32,826 nucleotides of DNA from Actinomycetes bacterium (GTDB lineage: Bacteria; Actinomycetota; Acidimicrobiia; Acidimicrobiales; Microtrichaceae). Shown here in pieces: positions 8,628-18,509 of this stretch (the stretch's first letter is position 1; every line of letters begins with the position of its first letter). The notes beneath the pieces are model-generated. The model did no database searches and had not been told where the DNA came from. It worked only from the letters and a program-made list of their open reading frames with translations. The position numbers and the translations under genes were made by a program. The stretch is from NCBI GenBank assembly GCA_030621865.1, contig JAUXGW010000009.1, forward strand, positions 1 to 32,826. Reading direction: 5' to 3'.

Positions 8628-9343
8628 CTGATGGGCCTGCAGCGGTCGAACCGCTTCTGGAACTGCGCGACATCTTTGCCTCCTATGGAACCATCGAAGT
8701 GCTCCACGGGGTGGATCTGGTTGTTCCTCCAGCTTCCGTGGTTGCCCTGCTCGGCCCCAACGGTGCCGGCAAGACCACCACACTGTCAGTGGCGGCGGGC
8801 CTCCTCACGCCCAAATCGGGTGGCGTCTACATGGCCGGTCGCGAAGTGAGCGGCGTGAAGCCCGACGAACTCGCGCGCAAGCGGGTTGTCACGATACCCG
8901 AAGGCAAGGGAATCTTTCCGAACCTGACCGTGAAGGAAAACCTCCTGATGGCCAGCTACACGGGTGTGTCGGTCGACCATATCGAAACGGTCGCATTCGA
9001 GAGATTCCCGCGGCTGGCGGAGCGAAGCTCCCAAGTTGCCGGCACCCTCTCCGGTGGTGAACAGCAAATGCTCGCGATGGCTCGTGGCCTTGCTGTGGAG
9101 CCGGCCATCCTGCTGCTCGACGAACTCTCGATGGGGTTGGCACCCTTGATCGTCGAGGAGCTCTATGGAATCGTTGCGCAGATCGCCAAGTCCGGAACAT
9201 CGATCCTCGTGGTCGAGCAGTTTGCCCGCGCCGTGTTGGGTGTTGCCGACACCGCAGCGGTGATGGTCAACGGCCGCATCAGGGCCGTCGGAAAGCCATC
9301 AGAAATCGAGAAGGACCTGTCCGCCGCCTATCTGGGAGCCTGA
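8624..9343 (+). CDS. livF: Branched-chain amino acid-type ABC transporter ATP-binding protein (LivF)
   Basis: Second ATPase of the importer, 239 residues. Walker A GPNGAGKT lies at 44-51, the LivF-typical IPEGKGIFPNLTVKENL segment at 91-107, a canonical signature LSGGEQQ at 142-148, Walker B ILLLDE at 162-167 and the LivF-specific ELSMGLAP at 167-174. It pairs with LivG to form the heterodimeric nucleotide-binding module, in which LivG carries the weaker signature. The ATG start overlaps livG by 4 bp. It is the last gene of the transporter operon; the next gene starts 6 bp after its stop and may be co-transcribed. Confidence 0.95.
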   Translation: MTDGPAAVEPLLELRDIFASYGTIEVLHGVDLVVPPASVVALLGPNGAGKTTTLSVAAGLLTPKSGGVYMAGREVSGVKPDELARKRVVTIPEGKGIFPNLTVKENLLMASYTGVSVDHIETVAFERFPRLAERSSQVAGTLSGGEQQMLAMARGLAVEPAILLLDELSMGLAPLIVEELYGIVAQIAKSGTSILVVEQFARAVLGVADTAAVMVNGRIRAVGKPSEIEKDLSAAYLGA

Positions 9344-9349
9344 TTAACA

Positions 9350-9841
9350 ATGAGCGACAACACCACTGACCAAACGACCACTGACCAAACGACCACTGGC
9401 CAGGACACCGCAGGCCAGAATGCCACCGGAAGCGAAGTCCGCGTGGAGCAATTTCGATCCGAGATCGAAGACTTGAAACTGAAGGGTTCCTCGGGTAGTT
9501 CCGAGCGCTGGCTCCTCATCATCGGTGTCCTGCTTGCAGTGGCCGGCGTGATCCTCGCCATCCTGGGTGCGGTGCAGGTGATCAACTCGGGGGACAGCCC
9601 TGCTGACCAGCGTGCGTTCATGGCTTCCGGCTCAATCCTTGGCTTGGTTCTGGTTGTCGCGGGAGCGGCACTGTTCCTTCGATACTCACTCGGACGCTAC
9701 CTGCGGTTCTGGCTGGTTCGGCTTGTCTACGAGGGCCGCACCGACACGGATCGGGTTGTTGATGCAATAGACCGCGCGAGCGGCGCTTCTGCCCCGCAGG
9801 AATCTGCCGGCGGATTTGCTCCCTCCGATACCGAATCGTAG
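9350..9841 (+). CDS. Small two-TM membrane protein with Thr/Gln-rich repeat N-terminus
   Basis: Protein of unknown function, 163 residues. The N-terminus is built of five-residue repeats (TTDQT, TTDQT, TTGQD, TAGQN) encoded by tandem 15-bp units. A short charged, helical stretch follows (VEQFRSEIEDLKLKG), then two hydrophobic segments (about residues 60-82 and 95-115) and a basic patch (RYSLGRYLRFWLVRLVYEGR). The C-terminus is polar. It starts 6 bp after livF and could be the last gene of that operon, or an independent gene before the atp cluster. I do not recognise the family. Confidence 0.75.
   Translation: MSDNTTDQTTTDQTTTGQDTAGQNATGSEVRVEQFRSEIEDLKLKGSSGSSERWLLIIGVLLAVAGVILAILGAVQVINSGDSPADQRAFMASGSILGLVLVVAGAALFLRYSLGRYLRFWLVRLVYEGRTDTDRVVDAIDRASGASAPQESAGGFAPSDTES
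9362..9421. repeat. 15-bp tandem repeat, four copies, in coding sequence
   Basis: Units begin at 9362, 9377, 9392 and 9407. The first two are identical (ACCACTGACCAAACG) and the next two are increasingly diverged. The unit length is a multiple of three and keeps frame, giving five-residue Thr/Gln repeats at the N-terminus of the small membrane protein. Confidence 0.85.
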
Positions 9842-9842
9842 A

Positions 9843-9860
9843 TTGTGTACGGTTTCACAA
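9843..9860. promoter_or_regulatory. CRP/GlxR-like palindrome upstream of the ATP synthase operon
   Basis: The sequence TGTGT-N6-TCACA at 9844-9859 differs from the CRP-family consensus TGTGA-N6-TCACA at one position, and is flanked by T and A to give TTGTG (9843-9847) and CACAA (9856-9860). It lies 2 bp after the preceding stop codon and 53 bp before the first atp gene, a plausible activator or repressor position. It is a single match, so chance occurrence is possible. Confidence 0.45.
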
Positions 9861-9912
9861 GCGGTAAATGCCGTCGGGATTTTGTCCGGGAACCGACCAA
9901 CAGATCACTTAG

Positions 9913-10140
9913 ATGACCACCGATTCCTCCTCCTCGCCTCCTCTGACCAGCGCTGCCACGCGTAGCTCGGGCGCGTACGAACTCGTGCTTGGTCCGGTGT
10001 TGATGGCTCTGGTCGGTCTGGTGCTGGACAACATCTTCAACACCACCCCGCTGTTCATCCTCTTGTTCACTGCGTGGGGTGCCGCAGGCGCTGCGATCAG
10101 CATCTACTACCGGTACCGTCGGCACATGGAGGACGTTTGA
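9913..10140 (+). CDS. atpZ: AtpZ/AtpI-like small membrane protein (ATPase_gene1 type)
   Basis: Protein of 75 residues with a polar Ser/Thr-rich N-terminus and two hydrophobic helices (about 25-42 and 46-67) separated by a short DNIFNTTP loop, ending in YYRYRRHMEDV. This architecture and its place as the first gene of an atp operon fit the AtpZ family, which is linked to ATP-synthase assembly or Mg/Ca handling. It overlaps the next gene by 1 bp (TGATG). Assignment rests on size, topology and context rather than on a strong motif. Confidence 0.7.
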   Translation: MTTDSSSSPPLTSAATRSSGAYELVLGPVLMALVGLVLDNIFNTTPLFILLFTAWGAAGAAISIYYRYRRHMEDV

Positions 10141-10607
10141 TGTCCACCCAGGCCGACCCGATGAACACCCGGATCGAGGGTCCGTCACCCGCGATGGCAG
10201 TGGCGCTCGACATGGCCAGGCGCAGCCTCTGGCTTCTCCCGGTCATTGTCGTGGTCAGCGCAGCCTTCTGGGGAGTCAACGGCGTTGCCTCCACCCTCTA
10301 CGCCCTCGCCATCGTTGTGATCAACTTCCTCCTCGCTGGTTGGCTCCTCGCGGTCACCGGCAGAATCTCGGCCGCCCTGATGGGTGCCGCTGCGTTGTTC
10401 GGTTTCCTTCTTCGTCTCGGCCTGATCTTCCTGGCCGTGTTCGCGGTGAAGGATGCCTCCTGGATTGAGTTCGTCCCGCTCGGGATAACACTCATCCTCA
10501 CCCACCTGGTGCTTCTCTTCTGGGAGATGCGCCATGTGTCTGCTTCGTTCGCCTTCCCCGGAGTCAAACCCGGGGTCACCCCCAATCCGTACCTTCCGGA
10601 TAACTAG
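10140..10607 (+). CDS. atpI: ATP synthase protein I-like membrane protein (AtpI)
   Basis: Membrane protein of 155 residues with four hydrophobic segments (about 32-50, 52-72, 78-103 and 109-128), consistent with the AtpI/subunit I family that helps assemble the c-ring. The ATG at 10140 is chosen because it overlaps the upstream TGA by one base; the frame is open further upstream but there it would overlap atpZ. It ends 11 bp before atpB, with that gene's AGGAG overlapping its stop region. In Mycobacterium a similar protein (Rv1303) sits directly before atpB. Confidence 0.78.
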   Translation: MSTQADPMNTRIEGPSPAMAVALDMARRSLWLLPVIVVVSAAFWGVNGVASTLYALAIVVINFLLAGWLLAVTGRISAALMGAAALFGFLLRLGLIFLAVFAVKDASWIEFVPLGITLILTHLVLLFWEMRHVSASFAFPGVKPGVTPNPYLPDN

Positions 10608-10618
10608 GAGCCCACGCG

Positions 10619-11431
10619 ATGCTCGCTGCTCTTTCCAACCCCGTGATCCTGCTCGCCTCTGAAGAGGGCGGCGGTGGCGTGGAGTTCCCGCCGATCAACT
10701 TGATCGTGAAGTGGCCCGCCTTGTTCGGCGAGGACACGTTCTACGGATTCAACAAGATCGCGCTGATCTCGATGATTGCGATGATCGTTCCGACGATCCT
10801 CTTCGTGATCGCCGGTCGAAATGCCAGCCTTGTACCCCGCGGCCTCCAGAACGTGATGGAAGTATCGATCGATTTCATCGAGAAGCAGGTCGTCATGCCG
10901 GCGATCGGCAAGGACGGCATGAGGTACCTGCCGATGTTGATGGCGATGTTCTTCTTCATCTGGATCGGCAACCTCTTCGAGATCATCCCGACGTCTCACA
11001 TGCCGGCCAACGCACGCATGGCGAATCCGATCATGCTGGCCTTGGTGGCCTGGGTGATGTTCATCGGAGTAGGCGTGAAACACCACGGCCTCAAGTACTT
11101 CAAGGACGCCCTGTTTCCCCCGGGTGTACCCAAGGCGCTGTATCTGTTGGTCACCCCGATCGAGTTCCTTTCGACCTTCCTGATCCGGCCTTTCTCCCTG
11201 GCAGTCCGGCTCTTCGCCAACATGCTCGCAGGTCACATCCTTCTCGTGACCTTCAGCGTGCTCACCATCACACTCTTCGGTGCGGGAATCCTCGCCATCG
11301 CCGGTGTGCTCTCTTTCGGAATGCTGGTGGCTTTCACCGCCTTCGAGTTCATGGTCGCCTTTCTGCAGGCGTTCATTTTCAGCTTGCTCACCGCCGTCTA
11401 CATCGGTGGTGCGCTGCACCCGGCTCACTGA
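10619..11431 (+). CDS. atpB: F1Fo ATP synthase subunit a
   Basis: Membrane stator subunit forming the proton half-channels, 270 residues. The essential arginine is Arg197 in SLAVRLFANM, corresponding to E. coli Arg210, and a conserved Gln250 lies in the last helix (AFLQAFIFSLLTAVYI). The start has a good AGGAG (10606-10610). The preceding segment PFLIRPF-like (STFLIRPFSLAVRLF) is typical of actinobacterial subunit a. Third gene of the atp operon. Confidence 0.97.
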   Translation: MLAALSNPVILLASEEGGGGVEFPPINLIVKWPALFGEDTFYGFNKIALISMIAMIVPTILFVIAGRNASLVPRGLQNVMEVSIDFIEKQVVMPAIGKDGMRYLPMLMAMFFFIWIGNLFEIIPTSHMPANARMANPIMLALVAWVMFIGVGVKHHGLKYFKDALFPPGVPKALYLLVTPIEFLSTFLIRPFSLAVRLFANMLAGHILLVTFSVLTITLFGAGILAIAGVLSFGMLVAFTAFEFMVAFLQAFIFSLLTAVYIGGALHPAH

Positions 11432-11482
11432 GTCGAATAAGTCGCAATACACGAATCGAACACAAGAAGATCTGATCAAGGA

Positions 11483-11499
11483 GACCGGTGGAACCGGTC
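11483..11499 (+). promoter_or_regulatory. RNA hairpin in the atpB-atpE intergenic leader
   Basis: GACCGGT (11483-11489) and ACCGGTC (11493-11499) are exact complements around a 3-nt loop GGA. The stem lies between an AAGGAG (11478-11483) and the presumed atpE ribosome-binding site AGGAG (11507-11511). It could protect the abundant c-subunit mRNA or tune its translation. There is no U-tract, so it is probably not a terminator. Confidence 0.5.
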
Positions 11500-11515
11500 G
11501 CTGAACAGGAGATAG

Positions 11516-11821
<306 letters not shown>

Positions 11822-11865
11822 AACCCACTGAACGGATTTGGACGAGCTGACCAACGGAGTTACCC

Positions 11866-12414
11866 ATGTTCCTAGCTTCACTTGCCGCCCTGGCATCTGA
11901 GGTCGCTGAATCGGACCCGACGGACATCAATCCGGTCGTGCCCGATGAGATCGGCGAAATCTTCTGGGGTGCAATTGCATTCTTCGGCCTTTGGATTCTG
12001 ATGCGGTATGTGCTTCTGCCACCGCTGCTGAAGATTCGCGCGGACCGAAGAAACCAGGAGATTGCCGACCAACAAGCAGCCAGTGCTGCCGACGAGCAGG
12101 CCGAACAGGTGCGCCGTGACTACGAGGCCACCGTTGCCGAGGCGAATTCCGAGGCCAACGACATCATCGCCGAAGCACGCGCTGCCGCTGAGCATGAGCG
12201 TGGAGAGATTGTTGTTGCGGCCGAATCTGAGATCGCACTGGAGCGTCAGGCCGCATTGGCGGAGCTCGAATCACAGCGTTCCAGCGCAGTGAGTGGCCTC
12301 GGCGACGACGTTGCCGACCTGGCCGTTGCTGCCGCTTCGAAGGTAATGGACGCTTCCCTGGATGAGCCGGTCCACCGCTCAACGGCGGCGAACTATGTGG
12401 AGGACGCACGATGA
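11866..12414 (+). CDS. atpF: F1Fo ATP synthase subunit b (first copy)
   Basis: Peripheral stalk subunit, 182 residues. One N-terminal membrane helix (about 32-52, EIFWGAIAFFGLWILMRYVLL) is followed by a long Ala/Glu-rich amphipathic helix, typical of the b dimerisation and F1-contact region. An ACGGAG lies upstream of ATG 11866. It resembles the next gene in both the membrane-anchor motif and the C-terminal AA-KVMDASLD segment, indicating duplication. It overlaps that gene by 4 bp (ATGA). Confidence 0.94.
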   Translation: MFLASLAALASEVAESDPTDINPVVPDEIGEIFWGAIAFFGLWILMRYVLLPPLLKIRADRRNQEIADQQAASAADEQAEQVRRDYEATVAEANSEANDIIAEARAAAEHERGEIVVAAESEIALERQAALAELESQRSSAVSGLGDDVADLAVAAASKVMDASLDEPVHRSTAANYVEDAR

Positions 12415-12944
12415 ACATCCTGCTTCTTGGTGAAGAGGGCGCTGAGAACGCCTTCTGGCTGCCACATGACATCCAGGAGGTCTTCTGGGGCACGTTGGCG
12501 TTTCTCATCGTGGCTGCACTGCTGTGGAAGTTCGCCAAGGAACCCGGCGCGAATTACTTCAAGAACCGCACTGCAGGCATTGAGGAAACCCTTGACAAGG
12601 CCCGATCCGAGCGCGAGGCAGCGGAGGCCACGCGCGACGAAATCAAGTCCGCGCTGGCAGGCTCGGATTCTGAAGCCGCCCGCATCGTGGAGGATGCGCG
12701 TTCCGCAGCCGATGCACTTACGGCGGAGATCGCCGTTCGGGCCGGCGATGACGTGGATCTTGCCCGCGAGCGTGCGGAGATCGATTTGGCTGCAGCCCGC
12801 GGCCAGATGAACGCCGATCTCTCCGGTGAGTTGTCCCGGCTCTCGTTCGGTGCCGCGGAGAAGGTTGTGGAGTCCTCCCTGGATGGTGATAGCCAGCAAC
12901 GGCTGATCGACAGCTACATCAGCCAAGTCGGCGGACGGAACTGA
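12411..12944 (+). CDS. F1Fo ATP synthase subunit b' (second copy)
   Basis: Second b-type stalk subunit, 177 residues. A membrane helix around residues 23-42 (QEVFWGTLAFLIVAALLW) matches the EIFWGAIAF anchor of the first copy. A charged coiled-coil region follows, with a C-terminal AAEKVVESSLDG segment like that of its neighbour. Tandem b and b' are known from phototrophs and some other bacteria and imply a heterodimeric stalk. Unlike the mycobacterial b-delta fusion, delta here is a separate gene. It overlaps the first copy by 4 bp. Confidence 0.9.
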   Translation: MNILLLGEEGAENAFWLPHDIQEVFWGTLAFLIVAALLWKFAKEPGANYFKNRTAGIEETLDKARSEREAAEATRDEIKSALAGSDSEAARIVEDARSAADALTAEIAVRAGDDVDLARERAEIDLAAARGQMNADLSGELSRLSFGAAEKVVESSLDGDSQQRLIDSYISQVGGRN

Positions 12945-12952
12945 GGAATTTG

Positions 12953-13480
12953 ATGAGTGACAAACGCATAACGGCCTGGGCCGACTCACTTCTCGGAATC
13001 GCCAGTGCAGAGGGCGACTCCGATACTGTCAGCGAAGAACTGCATTCTCTTTCCCGGATGATCGAATCGGATGAATCCCTTCGGTCGAGCCTCGGCGACG
13101 AACGCATTTCTGTCGCCGATCGAACTGCGGCGGTCGAAGGCGCCCTCAACGGCATGGCCAGCGAAGTCACCACGGCTATCGCCGGGCTCGTCATTGGCGC
13201 CGGCCGGATCAACGACCTCGGCCTGATAACCGCCGAGATGGCACATCGCTCCGCCGAGGCCACCGGTGCGTCTGTCGCGGAGGTTCGTTCCGCGGTGGCA
13301 CTGTCGGAGGATCAGCTGAATCGCCTCACCGAAGGACTGTCCAGCAAGATGGGCCGTCAGATCCAGGTCCGCAACATCGTCGACCCCACCGTCATGGGCG
13401 GCATCGTCACCCAGATCGGTGACGAGGTAATCGACGGTTCTGTTCGTACTCGCCTCAACCAGCTTCGCGACGCTTTCTGA
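12953..13480 (+). CDS. atpH: F1Fo ATP synthase subunit delta
   Basis: Stalk-to-F1 connector (OSCP-like), 175 residues, normal length. The N-terminal helical domain begins RITAWADSLLGIA, and the C-terminal part shows the family block NIVDPTVMGGIVTQIGDEVIDGSVRTRLNQL. ATG 12953 is preferred to the in-frame TTG one codon upstream (12950) because of the TGAGGA located 8 bp upstream. It is not fused to a b domain, in contrast to mycobacteria. Confidence 0.95.
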   Translation: MSDKRITAWADSLLGIASAEGDSDTVSEELHSLSRMIESDESLRSSLGDERISVADRTAAVEGALNGMASEVTTAIAGLVIGAGRINDLGLITAEMAHRSAEATGASVAEVRSAVALSEDQLNRLTEGLSSKMGRQIQVRNIVDPTVMGGIVTQIGDEVIDGSVRTRLNQLRDAF

Positions 13481-13519
13481 GCGCCGCCCAAGCAGATCGA
13501 AAACGGAGACTGATCAGCA

Positions 13520-15154
13520 ATGGCTGAGCTCACAATCAACACCGCAGAAATTGCAGCGGCAATCAAGAAAAATCTCGAAGGCTTCGAGCCCGACACCACC
13601 CTCACCCAGGTTGGTCGAGTGATCGAGGTGGGAGACGGTATCGCCCGCGTTTCCGGACTACCGGACGCGGCAGTGAATGAGCTGCTCGAGTTCGAATCCG
13701 GCGTGGTGGGCCTGGCCCTCAACCTCGACGAACAGTCGATCGGGGCCGTGGTCCTCGGGTCGGTGGAGAGCATTGAGGAGGGGCAGAGCGTGAAGGCCAC
13801 CGGCCGGATCCTCTCGGTCCCGGTTGGCGACGGAGTCCTCGGCCGTGTCGTGAACACGCTGGGTGAACCTGTCGACGGCAAAGGTGCCCTCACCAACGTT
13901 GAACCTCGCCGCATGGAGATCCAGGCTCCGGGAATCATGGGCCGCAAGCCCGTACATGAGCCGATGCAGACCGGAATCAAGTCGATCGACTCACTCATTC
14001 CTGTGGGCCGGGGCCAGCGGGAACTGATCATCGGTGACCGCAAGACCGGCAAGACAACAATCGCCACCGACACAATCGTGAACCAACGTGGCCTTGGCGT
14101 GAAGTGCATCTACGTTGCGATCGGCCAGAAGGCTTCCACAGTTGCCCAGACCGTGGCCACCCTCGAAGAACTTGGTGCAATGGAGTACACGGTGATCGTA
14201 ATTGCACCCGCTTCCGATCCTGCTCCCTACAAATTCCTGGCCCCGTACGCCGGTTGTGCCATGGGTCAGCACTGGATGGAAAACGGCGAACACGCCCTCA
14301 TTGTCTACGATGACCTCTCCAAGCAGGCTGAGGCCTACCGCCAGGTGTCCCTCCTCCTGCGTCGCCCTCCGGGCCGCGAGGCGTATCCCGGTGACGTGTT
14401 CTACCTCCACAGCCGCTTGCTGGAGCGTGCCGCCAAACTCTCTGACGAGCGCGGCGGTGGATCGCTCACCGCGCTGCCCATCATCGAGACCAAGGCTGGT
14501 GACGTTTCGGCGTTCATTCCAACCAACGTGATCTCGATCACCGATGGCCAGATCTTCCTGCAGGATGACCTCTTCAAGTCCGGCGTTCGTCCGGCTGTGG
14601 ACGTTGGCATCTCGGTGTCCCGTGTTGGTTCGGCCGCACAGATCAAGGCCATGAAGACCGCCGTCGGCACACTGAAGTCGGATCTTCAGCAGTTTCGCGA
14701 ACTGGAGGCATTCGCCGCGTTCGGTTCTGACCTCGATCCTGTGTCCAAGGCACAGCTGGAGCGTGGATATCGCCTCACGGAGTTGCTCAAGCAGGGCATC
14801 AACTCTCCCTTGCCCGTGGAAGAGCAGTGCGTGGTGATCTTTGCCGGTACCCGCGGTTACCTGGACGGCATTGAGGTTGACGATGTCTCCCGCTTCGCCT
14901 CTGAGCTGCTCGAGTGGTTCCATACCCGTTACGCCTCCTTCCTCGACGAGGTCCGCACCGAGGGCAAGATCTCCGATGAAGACGCCTACGAAGCTGCCAT
15001 CAAGGCCTTCACCGAGCAGTTCCAGCGCACGAACATCGATTCCGATGCTCCCGATGCCAAGGATCAGAAAGACGCCGACACGTCGCTGGCGACTGGCAAA
15101 CGTCACCTTCCCGAGGAGGACATCGACCGACCCGCATCCTCCGACGAGGACTGA
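13520..15154 (+). CDS. atpA: F1Fo ATP synthase subunit alpha
   Basis: Non-catalytic nucleotide-binding F1 subunit, 544 residues. Walker A GDRKTGKT lies at 172-179; the conserved QKAST and the [13 protein letters not shown] segments follow, and [17 protein letters not shown] is present. After the usual end of the family (about FTEQF) there is a charged tail of some 35 residues ([10 protein letters not shown]... ending PASSDED). A comparable C-terminal extension on mycobacterial alpha restrains ATP hydrolysis. ATG 13520 is preceded by CGGAGA. It is followed by atpG after 3 bp. Confidence 0.97.
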   Translation: MAELTINTAEIAAAIKKNLEGFEPDTTLTQVGRVIEVGDGIARVSGLPDAAVNELLEFESGVVGLALNLDEQSIGAVVLGSVESIEEGQSVKATGRILSVPVGDGVLGRVVNTLGEPVDGKGALTNVEPRRMEIQAPGIMGRKPVHEPMQTGIKSIDSLIPVGRGQRELIIGDRKTGKTTIATDTIVNQRGLGVKCIYVAIGQKASTVAQTVATLEELGAMEYTVIVIAPASDPAPYKFLAPYAGCAMGQHWMENGEHALIVYDDLSKQAEAYRQVSLLLRRPPGREAYPGDVFYLHSRLLERAAKLSDERGGGSLTALPIIETKAGDVSAFIPTNVISITDGQIFLQDDLFKSGVRPAVDVGISVSRVGSAAQIKAMKTAVGTLKSDLQQFRELEAFAAFGSDLDPVSKAQLERGYRLTELLKQGINSPLPVEEQCVVIFAGTRGYLDGIEVDDVSRFASELLEWFHTRYASFLDEVRTEGKISDEDAYEAAIKAFTEQFQRTNIDSDAPDAKDQKDADTSLATGKRHLPEEDIDRPASSDED

Positions 15155-15157
15155 CTG

Positions 15158-17606
<2,449 letters not shown>

Positions 17607-17607
<1 letters not shown>

Positions 17608-18014
17608 TGTCCCTTCAGGTCGAGCTTGTCTCCCCTGAACGCGTTGCCTATTCGGGCGACGCGAAGATGGTCGTGTGCCGGACCACCGCAGGTGACATCG
17701 CCTTCCAGCCCGGGCACATTCCCCTCATCGGTGTGCTTCAGACCCATCCGGTCAAGATCATCGGCGAAGACAGCGAGATGACAGTCGCCGTACACGAGGG
17801 TTTCGTGGAGGTGTCAGCTCCTGATGCTGACGGCAATACCCGCATCACGATCCTGTCGGACGTGTGCGAGTTGGCGGACGCCATCGATGTGGACCGCGCA
17901 AGGACCGCCAAGGAGCGCGCTGAAGCCGCTCTGCTGTCGGACCCGAATGACCCCGGTGCCCAGTCCGCTCTCGAGCGGGCTGAGGTTCGACTGAGTGTCC
18001 TGGAAGCTTCCTGA
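17607..18014 (+). CDS. atpC: F1Fo ATP synthase subunit epsilon
   Basis: Central stalk subunit and rotor inhibitor, 135 residues. The N-terminal beta-barrel (LQVELVSPERVAYSGDAKMV, then GDIAFQPGHIPLIGVL) is followed by a helical hairpin (DVDRARTAKERAEAALL... LERAEVRLSVLEAS), so the two-domain form is complete. The ATG overlaps the atpD stop by one base. Last subunit gene of the operon; a thioesterase starts 2 bp later. Confidence 0.95.
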
Positions 18015-18016
18015 GC

Positions 18017-18442
18017 ATGACCGACCCCACAGAGTTGGTCCGCAAAGCGGTCCCACTCTGTGAAACATTCGGAATCACGGTGGTTGAGGTCTCGGCCGAA
18101 AAGGTCGTGATGGAACTGGATTGGCAGCATCGCCTCTGCACAACTGCCGGCGTCCTGCACGGCGGAACCCTCATGGCATTGGCGGATTCCGCCGCCTCTG
18201 CATGTGCATTCTTCGGACTGCCCAAGGGGTCCGGTGGCACGACTTCGATTGAATCAAAGACGAACTTCCTGGGTGTGGTGACGGAGGGCACGGTCGTGGC
18301 CACTTCCAAGCCACTCCACAGCGGTCACAGCACAATCGTGATCGAGACGGAACTCCGCGTCGACGATCGTCTGGTCTCCAAGACGACACAGACACAAGCC
18401 GTACTCTCAGCTCAACACACTGAGCATTCAGCCGGGCACTGA
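18017..18442 (+). CDS. Hotdog-fold thioesterase, PaaI/YbgC-like
   Basis: Protein of 141 residues of the single-hotdog acyl-CoA thioesterase type. The family signature appears as TAGVLHGGTLMALADSAASACAFF, with HGG and the following Ala-Asp, and the second half shows IESKTNFLGVVTEGTVVATSKPLHSG. It likely hydrolyses an acyl- or aryl-CoA in the cytoplasm. It begins 2 bp after atpC and is probably read through from the atp operon. The C-terminal EHSAGH end lies inside a 19-bp tandem repeat, so the stop codon is repeat-derived. Substrate unknown. Confidence 0.88.
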   Translation: MTDPTELVRKAVPLCETFGITVVEVSAEKVVMELDWQHRLCTTAGVLHGGTLMALADSAASACAFFGLPKGSGGTTSIESKTNFLGVVTEGTVVATSKPLHSGHSTIVIETELRVDDRLVSKTTQTQAVLSAQHTEHSAGH

Positions 18443-18467
18443 GCATTCAGCCGAGCACTGAGCATTA
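18421..18467. repeat. 19-bp tandem repeat, 2.5 copies, across a stop codon
   Basis: Units TGAGCATTCAGCCGGGCAC (18421-18439) and the same with one change (18440-18458) are followed by a partial third copy (18459-18467). The second unit supplies the TGA stop of the thioesterase. The unit is not a multiple of three, so the duplication fixed a new C-terminus. Confidence 0.8.
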
Positions 18468-18509
18468 CGGGTCGGGCCGGTGTGGTGAAGTCGAGTATGC
18501 CCGGTCTGT

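Noticed and set aside
10074-10139. Upstream extension of atpI into atpZ
   Set aside because: The ATG at 10140 overlapping the atpZ stop gives a compact operon arrangement and a protein of the usual size.
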